A stretch of DNA of 64,000 bases from Qipengyuania sp. S6317L1 (GTDB taxonomy: Bacteria > Pseudomonadota > Alphaproteobacteria > Sphingomonadales > Sphingomonadaceae), in assembly GCF_023015615.1 (NCBI RefSeq), contig NZ_JALKAJ010000002.1, positions 634,501-698,500 on the forward strand, in the 5' to 3' direction. The notes under the pieces were generated by a model. The model was not told where the DNA came from. It worked only from the letters and a program-made list of their open reading frames with translations, and made no database searches. A program made the position numbers and the translations under genes. Below, one piece after another: positions 43,390 through 52,706 of this stretch (its first letter is position 1; each line of letters starts with the position of its first letter).

Positions 43390-44757
43390 ATGGCGGATAC
43401 GCTTCCGCCGGACAGAACAGATAATGCTGGCAAAAAACGGAGCGGCAAGTCCGGCAAAGTAGCCGATTTTCGCTACAAGCGCTCCAGCCAGCAGGGCAAG
43501 GCTTCTGATAACAGGGCCAATGCAAAACGCGGCTCGCAAAAGCGAGGTAGCGCGGCAAATTGTGACAATGATGTCGCTTTTGCAAAAGGCTCAAACAACA
43601 CAAATGGACGCAGGAACCAGCGTGGCGTTAGCCGGGCGCGGGACGACGGGCGCTTGCGAAAAGCAGGCCATCCGGACAAGGGGCACCGGCATGGGTCTGG
43701 CGTGCAGCATCACAAGTCGGGGGAAGCTTATGCCGCGCTCGATTTGGGGACCAACAATTGTCGCTTGCTGATTGCAAGGCCATCCGGGCGCGACTTCACT
43801 GTTATCGATGCTTTTAGCCGGGTGGTGAAGCTGGGCGAAAATTTGGCAACAACGGGCCGCCTTTCCGATGAAGCGATGGAGCGCACGATGAGCGCGCTTG
43901 CGATCTGCGCGGAGAAATTGCGCCGCCGCAATGTGCGCCTTGCCCGCTCGGTTGCGACCGAGGCGTGCCGCAGGGCCACCAATGGCGAGGCCTTTATCGA
44001 GCGGGTGAAGCGCGAAACCGGCATTGCCCTCGACATTATCAGCGCCGAGGAGGAAGCGCGACTTGCAGTGCTGGGCTGTCATATCCTGCTTGAGGCAGGA
44101 GAAGGCCCTGCGGTGATCTTTGATATCGGCGGCGGGTCGACCGAGCTTGTCCTGCTTGAACCGGGCGAGAAAATACCGCGCATTATTGACTGGCAAAGCG
44201 TGCCGTGGGGCGTGGTTTCTCTTACCGATACGATCGCCAAAGTGGGAGTGGGTGGATCGCCGGGCCGCGAGGCGCGTCTTGCACGCTATGCCAAGATGCG
44301 TGAAGTCGTCTCCGAGAGCTTCGCACCCTTCGCCAAACGCATTGCCGAGGCCGCTGGACACGATGATATTCGCCTGCTTGGCACCAGCGGCACGGTCACC
44401 ACTCTGGCAAGCCTTCACCTCGAATTACCGCATTATGATCGCAAGGCGGTCGATGGACTGATCGTGCCTTCCGGTTCGATGCGCGATATCAGCGGGCGAT
44501 TGTCGGGAATGTCACGCGCCGAACGCAGCGAGTTGCCCTGTATTGGCCAGGACCGCGCCGACCTTGTTGTCGCGGGCTGTGCAATCCTTGAATCAATCCT
44601 CGACATCTGGCCAGCGGGCCGGTTGGGCGTCGCTGACAGGGGCATTCGCGAAGGGATCTTGCGCAGCCTTATGGCAGCCGAGCGTCAGGGCGAGCGTTCG
44701 CGCCGATCTTTACATGAGGCGCGCGGAGACGACCCTCGAAACCGCGCAGCAGGATAA
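43390..44757 (+). CDS. Ppx/GppA exopolyphosphatase-family protein with basic N-terminal extension
   Basis: 455 residues. Residues 1-115 are highly basic and Asn/Gly/Ser-rich (KKRSGKSGKVADFRYKRSSQ), unlike most Ppx, and may bind nucleic acid or be disordered. The Ppx/GppA core starts at YAALDLGTNNCRLLIARPSG, with AVIFDIGGGSTELVLLEPGE, the second phosphate loop RLLGTSGTVTTLASLHLELP and RADLVVAGCAILESILDIWP. It hydrolyses polyphosphate or pppGpp; which one is not clear. Followed by rlmE 7 bp downstream. Confidence 0.87.
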   Translation: MADTLPPDRTDNAGKKRSGKSGKVADFRYKRSSQQGKASDNRANAKRGSQKRGSAANCDNDVAFAKGSNNTNGRRNQRGVSRARDDGRLRKAGHPDKGHRHGSGVQHHKSGEAYAALDLGTNNCRLLIARPSGRDFTVIDAFSRVVKLGENLATTGRLSDEAMERTMSALAICAEKLRRRNVRLARSVATEACRRATNGEAFIERVKRETGIALDIISAEEEARLAVLGCHILLEAGEGPAVIFDIGGGSTELVLLEPGEKIPRIIDWQSVPWGVVSLTDTIAKVGVGGSPGREARLARYAKMREVVSESFAPFAKRIAEAAGHDDIRLLGTSGTVTTLASLHLELPHYDRKAVDGLIVPSGSMRDISGRLSGMSRAERSELPCIGQDRADLVVAGCAILESILDIWPAGRLGVADRGIREGILRSLMAAERQGERSRRSLHEARGDDPRNRAAG

Positions 44758-44764
44758 GGCTTCG

Positions 44765-45430
44765 ATGACACGTTCAGGACGCGACCCCGATAAACGGGTT
44801 AAAACCGCAAAAAAGCGCAGCGAAAGTTCTACCCGCTGGCTTCAGCGGCAATTGAATGACCCCTATGTCAAGAAAGCCAAGGCTGATGGGTATCGCAGCC
44901 GTGCGGCCTATAAACTGATCGAACTGGATGAGAAATTCGGTCTGATTCGGGGATCCAGCCGGGTCGTCGATCTCGGGATTGCGCCGGGCGGATGGAGCCA
45001 GGTGGTGCGCAAGAAAGCGCCAAAGGCCCATGTGGTCGGTATCGACCTTCTGCCGACAGAACCCATCGAAGGCGTCACCATATTCGAAATGGATTTTATG
45101 GATGACGCAGCGCCCGCGCGTCTTGAAGAGGCTCTGGGCGGAGCGCCCGATCTGGTCCTGTCGGACATGGCCGCCAATACGGTGGGCCATAAGCAGACCG
45201 ATCACCTGCGCACCATGGGCCTCGTCGAGGCCGGCGCATGGTTTGCTGTCGAAACGCTTGAGAAAGGCGGCGCCTATGTTGCCAAGGTTCTGGCCGGGGG
45301 AACCGATGCCGAATTACTCAAACTGCTGAAAAGCCATTTCAAAAGCGTCAAACACGCAAAACCCCCTGCGAGCCGCAAGGGGTCTTCTGAGTGGTATGTG
45401 GTTGCGCAGGGGTTCAAGGGGCGGGACTAA
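44765..45430 (+). CDS. rlmE: RlmE, 23S rRNA (uridine-2'-O) methyltransferase
   Basis: 221 residues from ATG 44765 with AGGATAAGG upstream. FtsJ/RrmJ fold with the K-D-K-E tetrad visible: RSRAAYKLIELDEKF, LVLSDMAANTVGHKQTDHLR, GGAYVAKVLAGGTDAELLKL and a C-terminal KGSSEWYVVAQGFK. SAM-binding VVDLGIAPGGWSQVV. Methylates U2552 of 23S rRNA. Same operon as the Ppx-family gene. Confidence 0.93.
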   Translation: MTRSGRDPDKRVKTAKKRSESSTRWLQRQLNDPYVKKAKADGYRSRAAYKLIELDEKFGLIRGSSRVVDLGIAPGGWSQVVRKKAPKAHVVGIDLLPTEPIEGVTIFEMDFMDDAAPARLEEALGGAPDLVLSDMAANTVGHKQTDHLRTMGLVEAGAWFAVETLEKGGAYVAKVLAGGTDAELLKLLKSHFKSVKHAKPPASRKGSSEWYVVAQGFKGRD

Positions 45431-45450
45431 GCCCGCACCCGAGTCGTGAT

Positions 45451-46122
45451 TTAGCTCTGCGCTGCTTCTGTTTGTTCTGAAGTCGCTTCAGCTGCGTTTT
45501 GGTCTGCCTCGACCTCTGCAGTCTCGTCAGCAACAGCCTCGGCCTCTTCTTCAGCGACAGGCTCTTCAGCGGGCACGAATTCAGGCACCGGAAGGTTGGA
45601 GCCGAACGTGTTGAGGTAAAGCGCAACAGCGGCGCGGTCTTCGATCTTCGAAAGGCCGGCAAAACCCATGGACGTTCCATCGATGTAGCCGCGCGGGTTA
45701 TCGAGCCACTGGTTCATTTCTTCCCAGCCCCAATTGCCGCCCTTGCTCGTCAGCGCGCTTGAATAGCTAAAGCCAGCCTTGCTGCCGAGGCTCGCGCCCA
45801 TGACGCCATGAAGGTTTGGACCAACGCCGTTCGCGCCACCCTGCTCAACGCTGTGGCACGCGGCGCATTTGGCAAAAACCTTTTCGCCATCAGCAGGGGT
45901 TACGGATGCAAGAGCTTCGGCAAAGCTGATTTCTGCGGGGCCTGCGCCCTCTTCTTCAGCACCTTCGATCACATAGCCAAGCGTTTCGGGACGCTCCGGC
46001 TTGTCGGCGTGAAAATATTTACCCGAGAGGATCGAAAGACCCAATCCGAGGCCAGCTGCAAAGAGCACCCAGCCCGCAGCGGTGTTAAACAGATCGCCCG
46101 ATCCTTGGTCGTTATCTGACAT
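45451..46122 (-). CDS. Membrane-anchored c-type cytochrome (CycM-like)
   Basis: 223 residues from ATG 46122 (alternative 46146). One N-terminal membrane anchor (AAGWVLFAAGLGLGLSILSG) precedes a class I cytochrome c domain with the haem motif KCAACHSVE (CAACH), the distal Met in GTSMGFAGLSKIEDRAAVAL and VGPNLHGVMGASLGSKAGFS. The C-terminal tail is long and Ala/Glu-rich (EEPVAEEEAEAVADETAEVE), low complexity. Likely passes electrons between the bc1 complex and the terminal oxidase. Divergent from pheA. Confidence 0.85.
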   Translation of the reverse strand: MSDNDQGSGDLFNTAAGWVLFAAGLGLGLSILSGKYFHADKPERPETLGYVIEGAEEEGAGPAEISFAEALASVTPADGEKVFAKCAACHSVEQGGANGVGPNLHGVMGASLGSKAGFSYSSALTSKGGNWGWEEMNQWLDNPRGYIDGTSMGFAGLSKIEDRAAVALYLNTFGSNLPVPEFVPAEEPVAEEEAEAVADETAEVEADQNAAEATSEQTEAAQS

Positions 46123-46298
46123 GTTATTCGCGTTGTCCTGTGTCATCCCGGCGCCCACATAATCGGGCCTTTGTCCATGCGCAAGGTCAAACGCATCAAC
46201 AAAGCTTGCGTCCCATACAAATGGTGGGGTCAACCAAGTTTGACCATGTACCCCGGGACTTGCCACTAGCCGCGCTCGGGGATAGCACCCGCTGCATC

Positions 46299-47219
46299 AT
46301 GTTAAGCTTTCCCAAACCAGCGATGCCCATTGTCGAAGAGCTCAGGGCCATTGCGGCGCGCGACCCATCGAAGGCGGTGGCATTTCAGGGCTCGCCCGGG
46401 GCCAATTCCCACAGAGCCGCGATTGAGGCCTGTCCCGATTTGGCGCCATTGCCTTGTTTCGGGTTTGCCAATGCACTGGACGCGGTGAAGGCGGGCGAAG
46501 CGGGTCAGGCGATCATACCGATCGAAAATTCGCACAACGGCCGGGTTGCCGATATTCACTTCCTTCTTCCAGAAAGTGGCCTTTCGATCGTTGGCGAATA
46601 CTTTTTGCCCATCCATCACGCGCTGATGGCACCGGCCGCCAACGGGGCGGGCAGCGCAGGCTCGCTCGATACAATCAAGGCCGCTTACAGCCACCCGCAA
46701 GCCCTTGGCCAATCGCGCAAGTTCCTGCGTGACCATGACATCGTGCCATTGAACTTTATTGATACGGCAGGAGCTGCGGCGCACGTAGCAGAGATGGGCG
46801 ACCCAACGATTGGTGCGATTGCCCCCGCGATTGCGGCTGAACTCTACGGCCTCCAGATCGTGCAGGACCACGTCGAAGACGCACATGATAACATGACGCG
46901 TTTCGTGATCCTTGCCGACAAACCGACTTTCCTGAAAGCGGATCCGGAAAAACCTGCAATGACCACCTTCATCTTCGAGGTGAAGAATATTCCCGCTGCG
47001 CTCTATAAGGTGCTCGGCGGATTTGCGACCAACGGCGTCAATATGACCAAGCTTGAAAGCTATCAGGTGGGCGCAAGTTTCTCGGCCACGATGTTTTACG
47101 CCGATATTATCGGAGTTCCCGGCGACCCAGCGGTGGACAGAGCGCTCGAAGAATGTGCGTTTCATTCCAAAGAGCTGCGTATTTTGGGGACGTATGAGCA
47201 GGCAAGGAAGCGCGGATAG
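46299..47219 (+). CDS. pheA: PheA, prephenate dehydratase
   Basis: 306 residues from ATG 46299. Prephenate dehydratase domain: VAFQGSPGANSHRAAIEACP, IIPIENSHNGRVADIHFLLP, AYSHPQALGQSRKFL and the catalytic TRF in DNMTRFVILADK. ACT domain at the C-terminus (VNMTKLESYQVGASFSATMF), the phenylalanine-binding regulatory part. It converts prephenate to phenylpyruvate. There is no chorismate mutase part. Confidence 0.92.
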   Translation: MLSFPKPAMPIVEELRAIAARDPSKAVAFQGSPGANSHRAAIEACPDLAPLPCFGFANALDAVKAGEAGQAIIPIENSHNGRVADIHFLLPESGLSIVGEYFLPIHHALMAPAANGAGSAGSLDTIKAAYSHPQALGQSRKFLRDHDIVPLNFIDTAGAAAHVAEMGDPTIGAIAPAIAAELYGLQIVQDHVEDAHDNMTRFVILADKPTFLKADPEKPAMTTFIFEVKNIPAALYKVLGGFATNGVNMTKLESYQVGASFSATMFYADIIGVPGDPAVDRALEECAFHSKELRILGTYEQARKRG

Positions 47220-47301
47220 CCGTTAAAGCGCCCGTTTTACTGTGATTTGAGGTCTGATGTGTGTTGCTTGGCAGCGATAGCCATGCCACCACCTGCGAAG
47301 G

Positions 47302-48009
47302 ATGACCGCAGCTTCCCCCAATCCGGTGATTGCTTCTGAAGAGGGTGTGCCCGCGCCCGAAGGGTGGCGCGCGCTTCGCGATGATCCCGACATTCAGTTC
47401 GATGAGTTTGCGATGGCCCCGCCCGAAGTGCGCGAACCGGGCTGGTTCGATGAAATCTGGCTTGTCATCATGGAAGCCCTGGCGGGACTTTTCGGGCCCG
47501 TCGGCAGGTTTCTCGCAAGCAATTGGGACGTGCTCAAATGGGTCCTCCTGGCGCTGCTTGCAGCGTTCGTGCTCTATTGGCTTGCGCGCAGTTTCGGCCC
47601 GCTGGCGCGAATGCGCAGCGAACAGGCCGCAGGCGCAAGCGGTGCGGCAAGCGATCCCGAATGGCAGCCGACCCGCAAGGAAAGCGTGGCCCTTCTCGCC
47701 GATGCCGATCGCCTCGCCGCAGAAGGGCGCTTTGATGAAGCAACGCACCTCCTGTTGAAGCGCAGCGTCAACCACATCGCCAAAGCGCAGCCAACATGGG
47801 TCGACCCCAGCAGCACCGCGCGCGAACTCGCCGCGCTTCCGGCCCTGTCCGAGCGCGCAGCTGATGCCTTTGGCACTATCGCGGATCGTGTAGAGCGCAG
47901 CCTGTTTGCCCTGCGCCCGCTCGACAAAAGCGATTGGGAAGCGGCCCGCGAGGCCTATGCCAATTTCGCGCAGATTTCCCTTCGTTCAAACGACGGAGCC
48001 GCCGCATGA
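47302..48009 (+). CDS. DUF4129-like membrane protein
   Basis: 235 residues. One membrane segment (NWDVLKWVLLALLAAFVLYW) precedes a cytosolic helical part with the block ADADRLAAEGRFDEATHLLL then KRSVNHIAKAQPTWVDPSST and ARELAALPALSERAADAFG, like the DUF4129 C-terminal domain seen beside MoxR-DUF58 genes. No enzymatic residue recognised. It overlaps the DUF4350 gene by 4 bases (ATGA), first gene of a six-gene operon. Confidence 0.7.
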   Translation: MTAASPNPVIASEEGVPAPEGWRALRDDPDIQFDEFAMAPPEVREPGWFDEIWLVIMEALAGLFGPVGRFLASNWDVLKWVLLALLAAFVLYWLARSFGPLARMRSEQAAGASGAASDPEWQPTRKESVALLADADRLAAEGRFDEATHLLLKRSVNHIAKAQPTWVDPSSTARELAALPALSERAADAFGTIADRVERSLFALRPLDKSDWEAAREAYANFAQISLRSNDGAAA

Positions 48010-49295
48010 GCGAGGCGGCGACACCAGCGCGCGGCGCATCGCCCTTTGGCACAAGAGCTATACTCGCAATCCTTGTAATCGGTTTTGCGGCCTTTCTTGC
48101 CATGCTCTATTTCATTGGCGCAGGCGACACTGGCGCAGATAGCTCAAACCGCAATGCGCACGCATCCTCCAATGCCATCCATGGCTATTCCGGGCTTGTG
48201 AAACTGCTGGATGCCAATGGCTTCAACGTCGAGAAATCGCGGCTCGCAAGCGGGCTAGAAACAAGCGGTCTTCTCGTCATAACGCCCCCGACAAACGCCG
48301 ATGCCGAAGAAATTGATGAGCTCTTGAGTAACCGGCAATACGCTGGTCCCACGCTAGTGATCCTGCCCAAGTGGTTGGTCGGTCGCCCCAGCGGCGACAT
48401 CGCAGAAGAAGACGAGGATCGCGTTCAGGACGACTGGGTTAAGTTGATGGGGACGAATGCTCCCAAATGGACCGAGGATTTGTCCGGCCCCTACACCCTG
48501 CTTTATGGCGAGATCGCGCCGCCGAGTGCCGAAGCAGCGCCCAAGCGTTGGGGCGGATTGGGATTATCGGGAGAGCTCCCTGACGCGCGCTCGATTTTTG
48601 TCGAGAAGGATCCCGACCATGAAGCGATTGTGGTCGATTCGAGCGGGCGAACACTCGCGCTCAACGTGATCGGACAAGAGGGCACCTATTTCTACGACGA
48701 GGCGCATTGGGTGACCTTCGTTGTCGAGCCCGACCTCATGAACAATTACGGGCTTGCCGATCCGCAAAGAGCGGCGCTCGCACTCAAGATCGTGCGGGAA
48801 GCGGGGTATGAGGACATGGATGTCACTTTCGACCTTACTCTTGTCGGCATTGGTGGATCGACCAACCTGCTCACGCTAGCCTTCCAGCCTCCTTTTCTGG
48901 CTGCAACGCTGTGCCTGATCCTTGCGATGCTGATTGTCGGCTGGCGCGCATTTCTACGCTTTGGCCCTGTTGCGGCGAGCGGGCGCGAGGAGAGCTTTGG
49001 CAAATCGCAATTGGTCAAAAACGGTGCAGGCCTGATTATACGGGCACGGCGGCTGCCGCTTCTTGCATCGCCTTACATCGCGCTAAACACCCGAAAAATG
49101 GGCAGCGCGCTCGGGCTTGCCAAACCTGATGCAGAGGCAATCGATACCGCCCTTCGTCAACGACTGCCCGACGAAGAACCCTTTTCAAACCGCGTTACCA
49201 AACTGCAAAACGCCACCCGCGCCGCAGAAATCCTGCGCGCCGCGCGCCACCTGAACGAACTCGTCATCAAGACAATGGGGAAATCTGATAAATGA
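48006..49295 (+). CDS. DUF4350-domain membrane protein
   Basis: 429 residues from ATG 48006. A membrane helix near the start (AILAILVIGFAAFLAMLYFI) precedes a DUF4350-type extracytoplasmic domain (HGYSGLVKLLDANGFNVEKS, TSGLLVITPPTNADAEEIDE) and a second helix (AATLCLILAMLIVGWRAFLR). A helical C-terminus follows. DUF4350 proteins accompany MoxR-DUF58 sets. Overlaps the moxR gene by 4 bases. Confidence 0.75.
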   Translation: MSEAATPARGASPFGTRAILAILVIGFAAFLAMLYFIGAGDTGADSSNRNAHASSNAIHGYSGLVKLLDANGFNVEKSRLASGLETSGLLVITPPTNADAEEIDELLSNRQYAGPTLVILPKWLVGRPSGDIAEEDEDRVQDDWVKLMGTNAPKWTEDLSGPYTLLYGEIAPPSAEAAPKRWGGLGLSGELPDARSIFVEKDPDHEAIVVDSSGRTLALNVIGQEGTYFYDEAHWVTFVVEPDLMNNYGLADPQRAALALKIVREAGYEDMDVTFDLTLVGIGGSTNLLTLAFQPPFLAATLCLILAMLIVGWRAFLRFGPVAASGREESFGKSQLVKNGAGLIIRARRLPLLASPYIALNTRKMGSALGLAKPDAEAIDTALRQRLPDEEPFSNRVTKLQNATRAAEILRAARHLNELVIKTMGKSDK

Positions 49296-50281
49296 GCACG
49301 GCTGAGACGACACAAACAGCTGCCATGTCCTTAAACGACCTGCGCGCACTGGCGGACAAGATCCGCGCCGAAGTTGCAAAGGCGATCGTGGGCCAGCAGG
49401 ACATGATCGACCAGCTGCTAGTCGGCATGATCGCGCAAGGTCATGTGCTTCTGGAAGGACCTCCGGGCACGGCCAAAACTTTTCTGGCACAGGCATTTTC
49501 GACCGCCTTGGGGCTTGATTTCGGACGCATCCAATTCACGCCCGATCTTTTGCCGGGCGACATTTTGGGCTCGAACCTTTTCAACTTTCAGACCAGCCAG
49601 TTCACTTTGACGAGAGGCCCCATTTTCTGCGAGCTTCTGCTGGCTGATGAGATCAACCGCACACCGCCAAAGACGCAGGCCGCTTTGCTCGAAGCCATGC
49701 AGGAACGCCGCGTGACGCTGGATGGGGAAACCCACCAGTTGCCTCCACGCTTTATGGTTGTGGCAACGCAGAACCCGATCGAGAACCAAGGCGTCTATCC
49801 CCTGCCCGAAGCGCAATTGGACCGTTTCCTGTTCAAGTTGCTCGTACCCTATCCCGATGAAGGCGAGGAAGCGCGCATCGTCGCGAACTTCGGCTCACGT
49901 CAGGGGCCGCAGCATCCCGCCGATCTCGGCGTCAGCGCGGTTGCCAATGCCGATGTTTTGACCAAGGCAACGTCCGCGCTGTCGCAAGTCACCTTGGCCG
50001 ATGACATCGCAAGCTATGTCGTGCGACTGGTGCGGGCAACGCGCGAACACGCAGACCTCACCGTGGGCGCGTCCCCGCGTGCTGCTGTCATGCTCGCCGG
50101 CGCTGCGAAGGCACGCGCGGCTCTTGATGGGCGCGATTATGTCATTCCAGACGATGTAAAGGCGCTTGCCGTCCCGGTCCTTCGCCACCGCCTCACGCTG
50201 AGCCCTGCGGCCGAAATCGAAGGGCGCGATCTTGAGGCTCTGGTCGCAGAGCTGATCGAAATGACCGAGGCGCCAAGGTAA
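49292..50281 (+). CDS. MoxR-family AAA+ ATPase
   Basis: 329 residues. AAA+ motifs: Walker A LEGPPGTAKTFLAQA, Walker B CELLLADEINRTPPKTQAAL, sensor 1 RFMVVATQNPIENQGVYPLP, arginine-type PEAQLDRFLFKLLVPYPDEG. MoxR ATPases act as chaperones that insert cofactors or fold membrane/periplasmic partners, usually with a DUF58/VWA protein encoded next door as here. Overlaps the upstream gene by 4 bases. Confidence 0.92.
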   Translation: MSTAETTQTAAMSLNDLRALADKIRAEVAKAIVGQQDMIDQLLVGMIAQGHVLLEGPPGTAKTFLAQAFSTALGLDFGRIQFTPDLLPGDILGSNLFNFQTSQFTLTRGPIFCELLLADEINRTPPKTQAALLEAMQERRVTLDGETHQLPPRFMVVATQNPIENQGVYPLPEAQLDRFLFKLLVPYPDEGEEARIVANFGSRQGPQHPADLGVSAVANADVLTKATSALSQVTLADDIASYVVRLVRATREHADLTVGASPRAAVMLAGAAKARAALDGRDYVIPDDVKALAVPVLRHRLTLSPAAEIEGRDLEALVAELIEMTEAPR

Positions 50282-50295
50282 ACCGACAAACCCCC

Positions 50296-51645
50296 GTGCC
50301 CAGCTTCCCCACCCTTCCCGCCCTTCCTTTGGTCCCGACCGAGCGCGCCGCCTGGAGCGTGGCTGCGCTTGCGCCACTTGCCGTGGTGGTGGGCGCGATT
50401 TCGCCGCAATATTGGGTGATCGCGCCGATCATCGCGGTGGCACTGGTGGCTCTGATCGCGCTTGATGGATGGATCGCGGGGAGCTGTGAACAATGGCATG
50501 CCGTCGCGCCAGCGGACACCGAAGTGGGTCAGGAAACGCCGCTCGACGTCCACGCCCGTTTCAATCGCGGCGGCGCACGAGGGCACGAGGCCGCTCTTGA
50601 ATTTGACCCCCGCCTGGGGACCGATGGGCGAACAGTCATCAAGCTCATCCCCGGCGATGCCGAACACGAATTCAGCGGCAGCGAAAGCGTTTATCCCACG
50701 CGGCGCGGGACGGCCCCAATCACCCGTGGGTGGCTCCGCTGGAGTGGGCCATTGGGCCTTGGTGCAAGGCAAGAAGTCAAAGAGCTGGAAGATCAGGAGG
50801 TCCGCATCTGGCCGGACTTGTCGCCGGTGCGTTCAAAGGAATTGCAAACCTTCCTTCGCGATGCGCAAAACGGCCTGATCGCGCGGCGCATCAGGGGCGA
50901 GGGCACGCAGTTCGAGGCGTTGACCGAATACGAGCCGGGCATGGATCGACGCCGGATTGATTGGCGGGCGAGCGCGCGCCACGTCGCGCTTTACGCCCGC
51001 GAGAACGAGAGCGAGCGCAACAACCAGATCGTCTTCGCCTTCGATTGCGGTCAGGCGATGTGCGAGCCTGTCGATGGTCTGCCGCGCATCGACCGTGCGG
51101 TGTCGGCGGCGCTCACCTGCGCCTATGTCGCGCTTAAAAACGGCGATAAAACAGCACTCTTCGGCTTTGCGCAAAGCCCGCAGGTGATGACACCCTTCGT
51201 GTCGGACAGCCGCGCCTTCCACCGCCTGCAATCGGCGGCTGCCGCGCTCGATTACGAACCCGCCGAGCCCAATTTTACGCTTGCCCTCGCAACGCTCACG
51301 TCGAAACTTCAACGCCGCTCGCTCATCGTTCTGTTCTCCGATTTTACCGATCCAACGGCCGCCGAATTGATGATCGAGAGCATGGGAAGGCTCGTCAAAA
51401 AGCACCTGCTTCTTTTCGTCACCATTCAGGACAGCGAGCTTGAAACCTTCATCGAAGAAGAACCCGGCGACATTGCAACCCTCGCGCGAAGCGTCACCGC
51501 CGACACGCTTCTTCAACAGCGTCGCATCGTGCTTCAACGCCTTCGCCAGATGGGGATAGACGTGATCGAGGCCCCTTATGACAAGCTCGGTTATGAATTG
51601 ATCGACCGCTACTATGCGATCAAGAACAGCGAGGCGATCGGATGA
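50296..51645 (+). CDS. DUF58-domain protein, MoxR partner
   Basis: 449 residues from GTG 50296. Two membrane helices near the start (WSVAALAPLAVVVGAISPQY, WVIAPIIAVALVALIALDGW), then a DUF58 domain with the typical YEPGMDRRRIDWRASARHVA motif and a VWA-like part (IVFAFDCGQAMCEPVDGLPR, SLIVLFSDFTDPTAAELM). Partner of MoxR ATPase. Overlaps the SpoIIM-like gene by 4 bases. Confidence 0.88.
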   Translation: MPSFPTLPALPLVPTERAAWSVAALAPLAVVVGAISPQYWVIAPIIAVALVALIALDGWIAGSCEQWHAVAPADTEVGQETPLDVHARFNRGGARGHEAALEFDPRLGTDGRTVIKLIPGDAEHEFSGSESVYPTRRGTAPITRGWLRWSGPLGLGARQEVKELEDQEVRIWPDLSPVRSKELQTFLRDAQNGLIARRIRGEGTQFEALTEYEPGMDRRRIDWRASARHVALYARENESERNNQIVFAFDCGQAMCEPVDGLPRIDRAVSAALTCAYVALKNGDKTALFGFAQSPQVMTPFVSDSRAFHRLQSAAAALDYEPAEPNFTLALATLTSKLQRRSLIVLFSDFTDPTAAELMIESMGRLVKKHLLLFVTIQDSELETFIEEEPGDIATLARSVTADTLLQQRRIVLQRLRQMGIDVIEAPYDKLGYELIDRYYAIKNSEAIG

Positions 51646-52706
51646 AGGCGCCTGTTCTCTCTTCCTGGTTCGGCAAATCTGCCGTCGCCGCCCCGCCCGA
51701 TATCGAAAGCGCGGCGCTTCGTTCTGACCGCTTCCGTCTGGAGCGCGAGGGGGATTGGCAACAGCTTGAAGACATCGTCAAACGCATGGAAAAAGGCGGG
51801 CTTCGCCGGATCAGCGACGAGGAGCTTCTGGCGCTCCCCACGCTTTACCGGACCGCCGCCTCCAGCCTTTCGGTCGCGCGCGAAACCTCGCTTGATGCCG
51901 CTACGCTCAGCTATCTCGAGGCGCTCGTCCAACGCGCGTGGTTTCAGGTTTATGGACCGCGCAAAGGGTTTTTTGCCTGGTTCAAGGAGTTCATCCTCGG
52001 CGGATGGAGCAGAGCGGTGCGCGAAATCTGGCTCGATGTGTGCATCGCGCTTTTTGTCATGGTCGCCGGCACGATTGTGGGCTGGCTGCTCGTCGCGCAG
52101 AACACGGACTGGTATTATCGCCTGATTCCGGGCGACTTCGCCGATACGCGTGTGCCCGGTGCAAGCCGCGAGGCCTTGATGGAAACGCTCGGCACAGAGG
52201 ACAGCGCCGACCGCCTGTCGATCTTCGCTGCCAGCCTGTTCAGCAACAATGCGGGCGTGGCGATCCTCGCCTTTGCTCTTGGCTTCGCCTTTGGCATCCC
52301 TTCGCTTCTCCTGCTGGTTCACAACATGGCGCTTTTGGGCGCGATGATGTGGCTGTTTGTGGGAGCGGACCTCGGTGTGGAATTTGCCGCATGGCTCAGC
52401 GTTCACGGCACGACCGAGCTTTTCGCCATTCTTCTCGCTGGCGCAGCCGGGCTTCACATCGGGCGTTCCATGGCCTTTCCCGGCGACAAATCGGTGCTTG
52501 AGGCGGCAGCTGCGAGCGGAAGGCGCGGCGCAGTGGTGATGGCGGGCGTCGTCTTCATGATGGTGATCGCAGGGCTCTTGGAAGCATTCCCTCGCCAGCT
52601 TGTCGGCAGTGTCGAGGGACGCTTTACCATCGGCGGTGCGTTTCTGGTCTTCTGGCTCACTTACTTCTTCCTCTATCGCCCTGCGCGCGTGGAGGATGGC
52701 TTATGA
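51642..52706 (+). CDS. SpoIIM-family (stage II sporulation protein M-like) membrane protein
   Basis: 354 residues. A helical N-terminal part (RLEREGDWQQLEDIVKRMEK) precedes about five membrane segments characteristic of SpoIIM/DUF95: WLDVCIALFVMVAGTIVGWL, NNAGVAILAFALGFAFGIPS, LGAMMWLFVGADLGVEFAAW and LSVHGTTELFAILLAGAAGL. Function outside spore formers is unknown. Coupled to both neighbours by 4-base overlaps. Confidence 0.82.
   Translation: MKAPVLSSWFGKSAVAAPPDIESAALRSDRFRLEREGDWQQLEDIVKRMEKGGLRRISDEELLALPTLYRTAASSLSVARETSLDAATLSYLEALVQRAWFQVYGPRKGFFAWFKEFILGGWSRAVREIWLDVCIALFVMVAGTIVGWLLVAQNTDWYYRLIPGDFADTRVPGASREALMETLGTEDSADRLSIFAASLFSNNAGVAILAFALGFAFGIPSLLLLVHNMALLGAMMWLFVGADLGVEFAAWLSVHGTTELFAILLAGAAGLHIGRSMAFPGDKSVLEAAAASGRRGAVVMAGVVFMMVIAGLLEAFPRQLVGSVEGRFTIGGAFLVFWLTYFFLYRPARVEDGL

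Noticed and set aside
45361..45383. Inverted repeat ACCCC ... GGGGT
   Set aside because: It lies inside the rlmE coding sequence, has a short 5 bp stem and no T run, so it is not called as a terminator.
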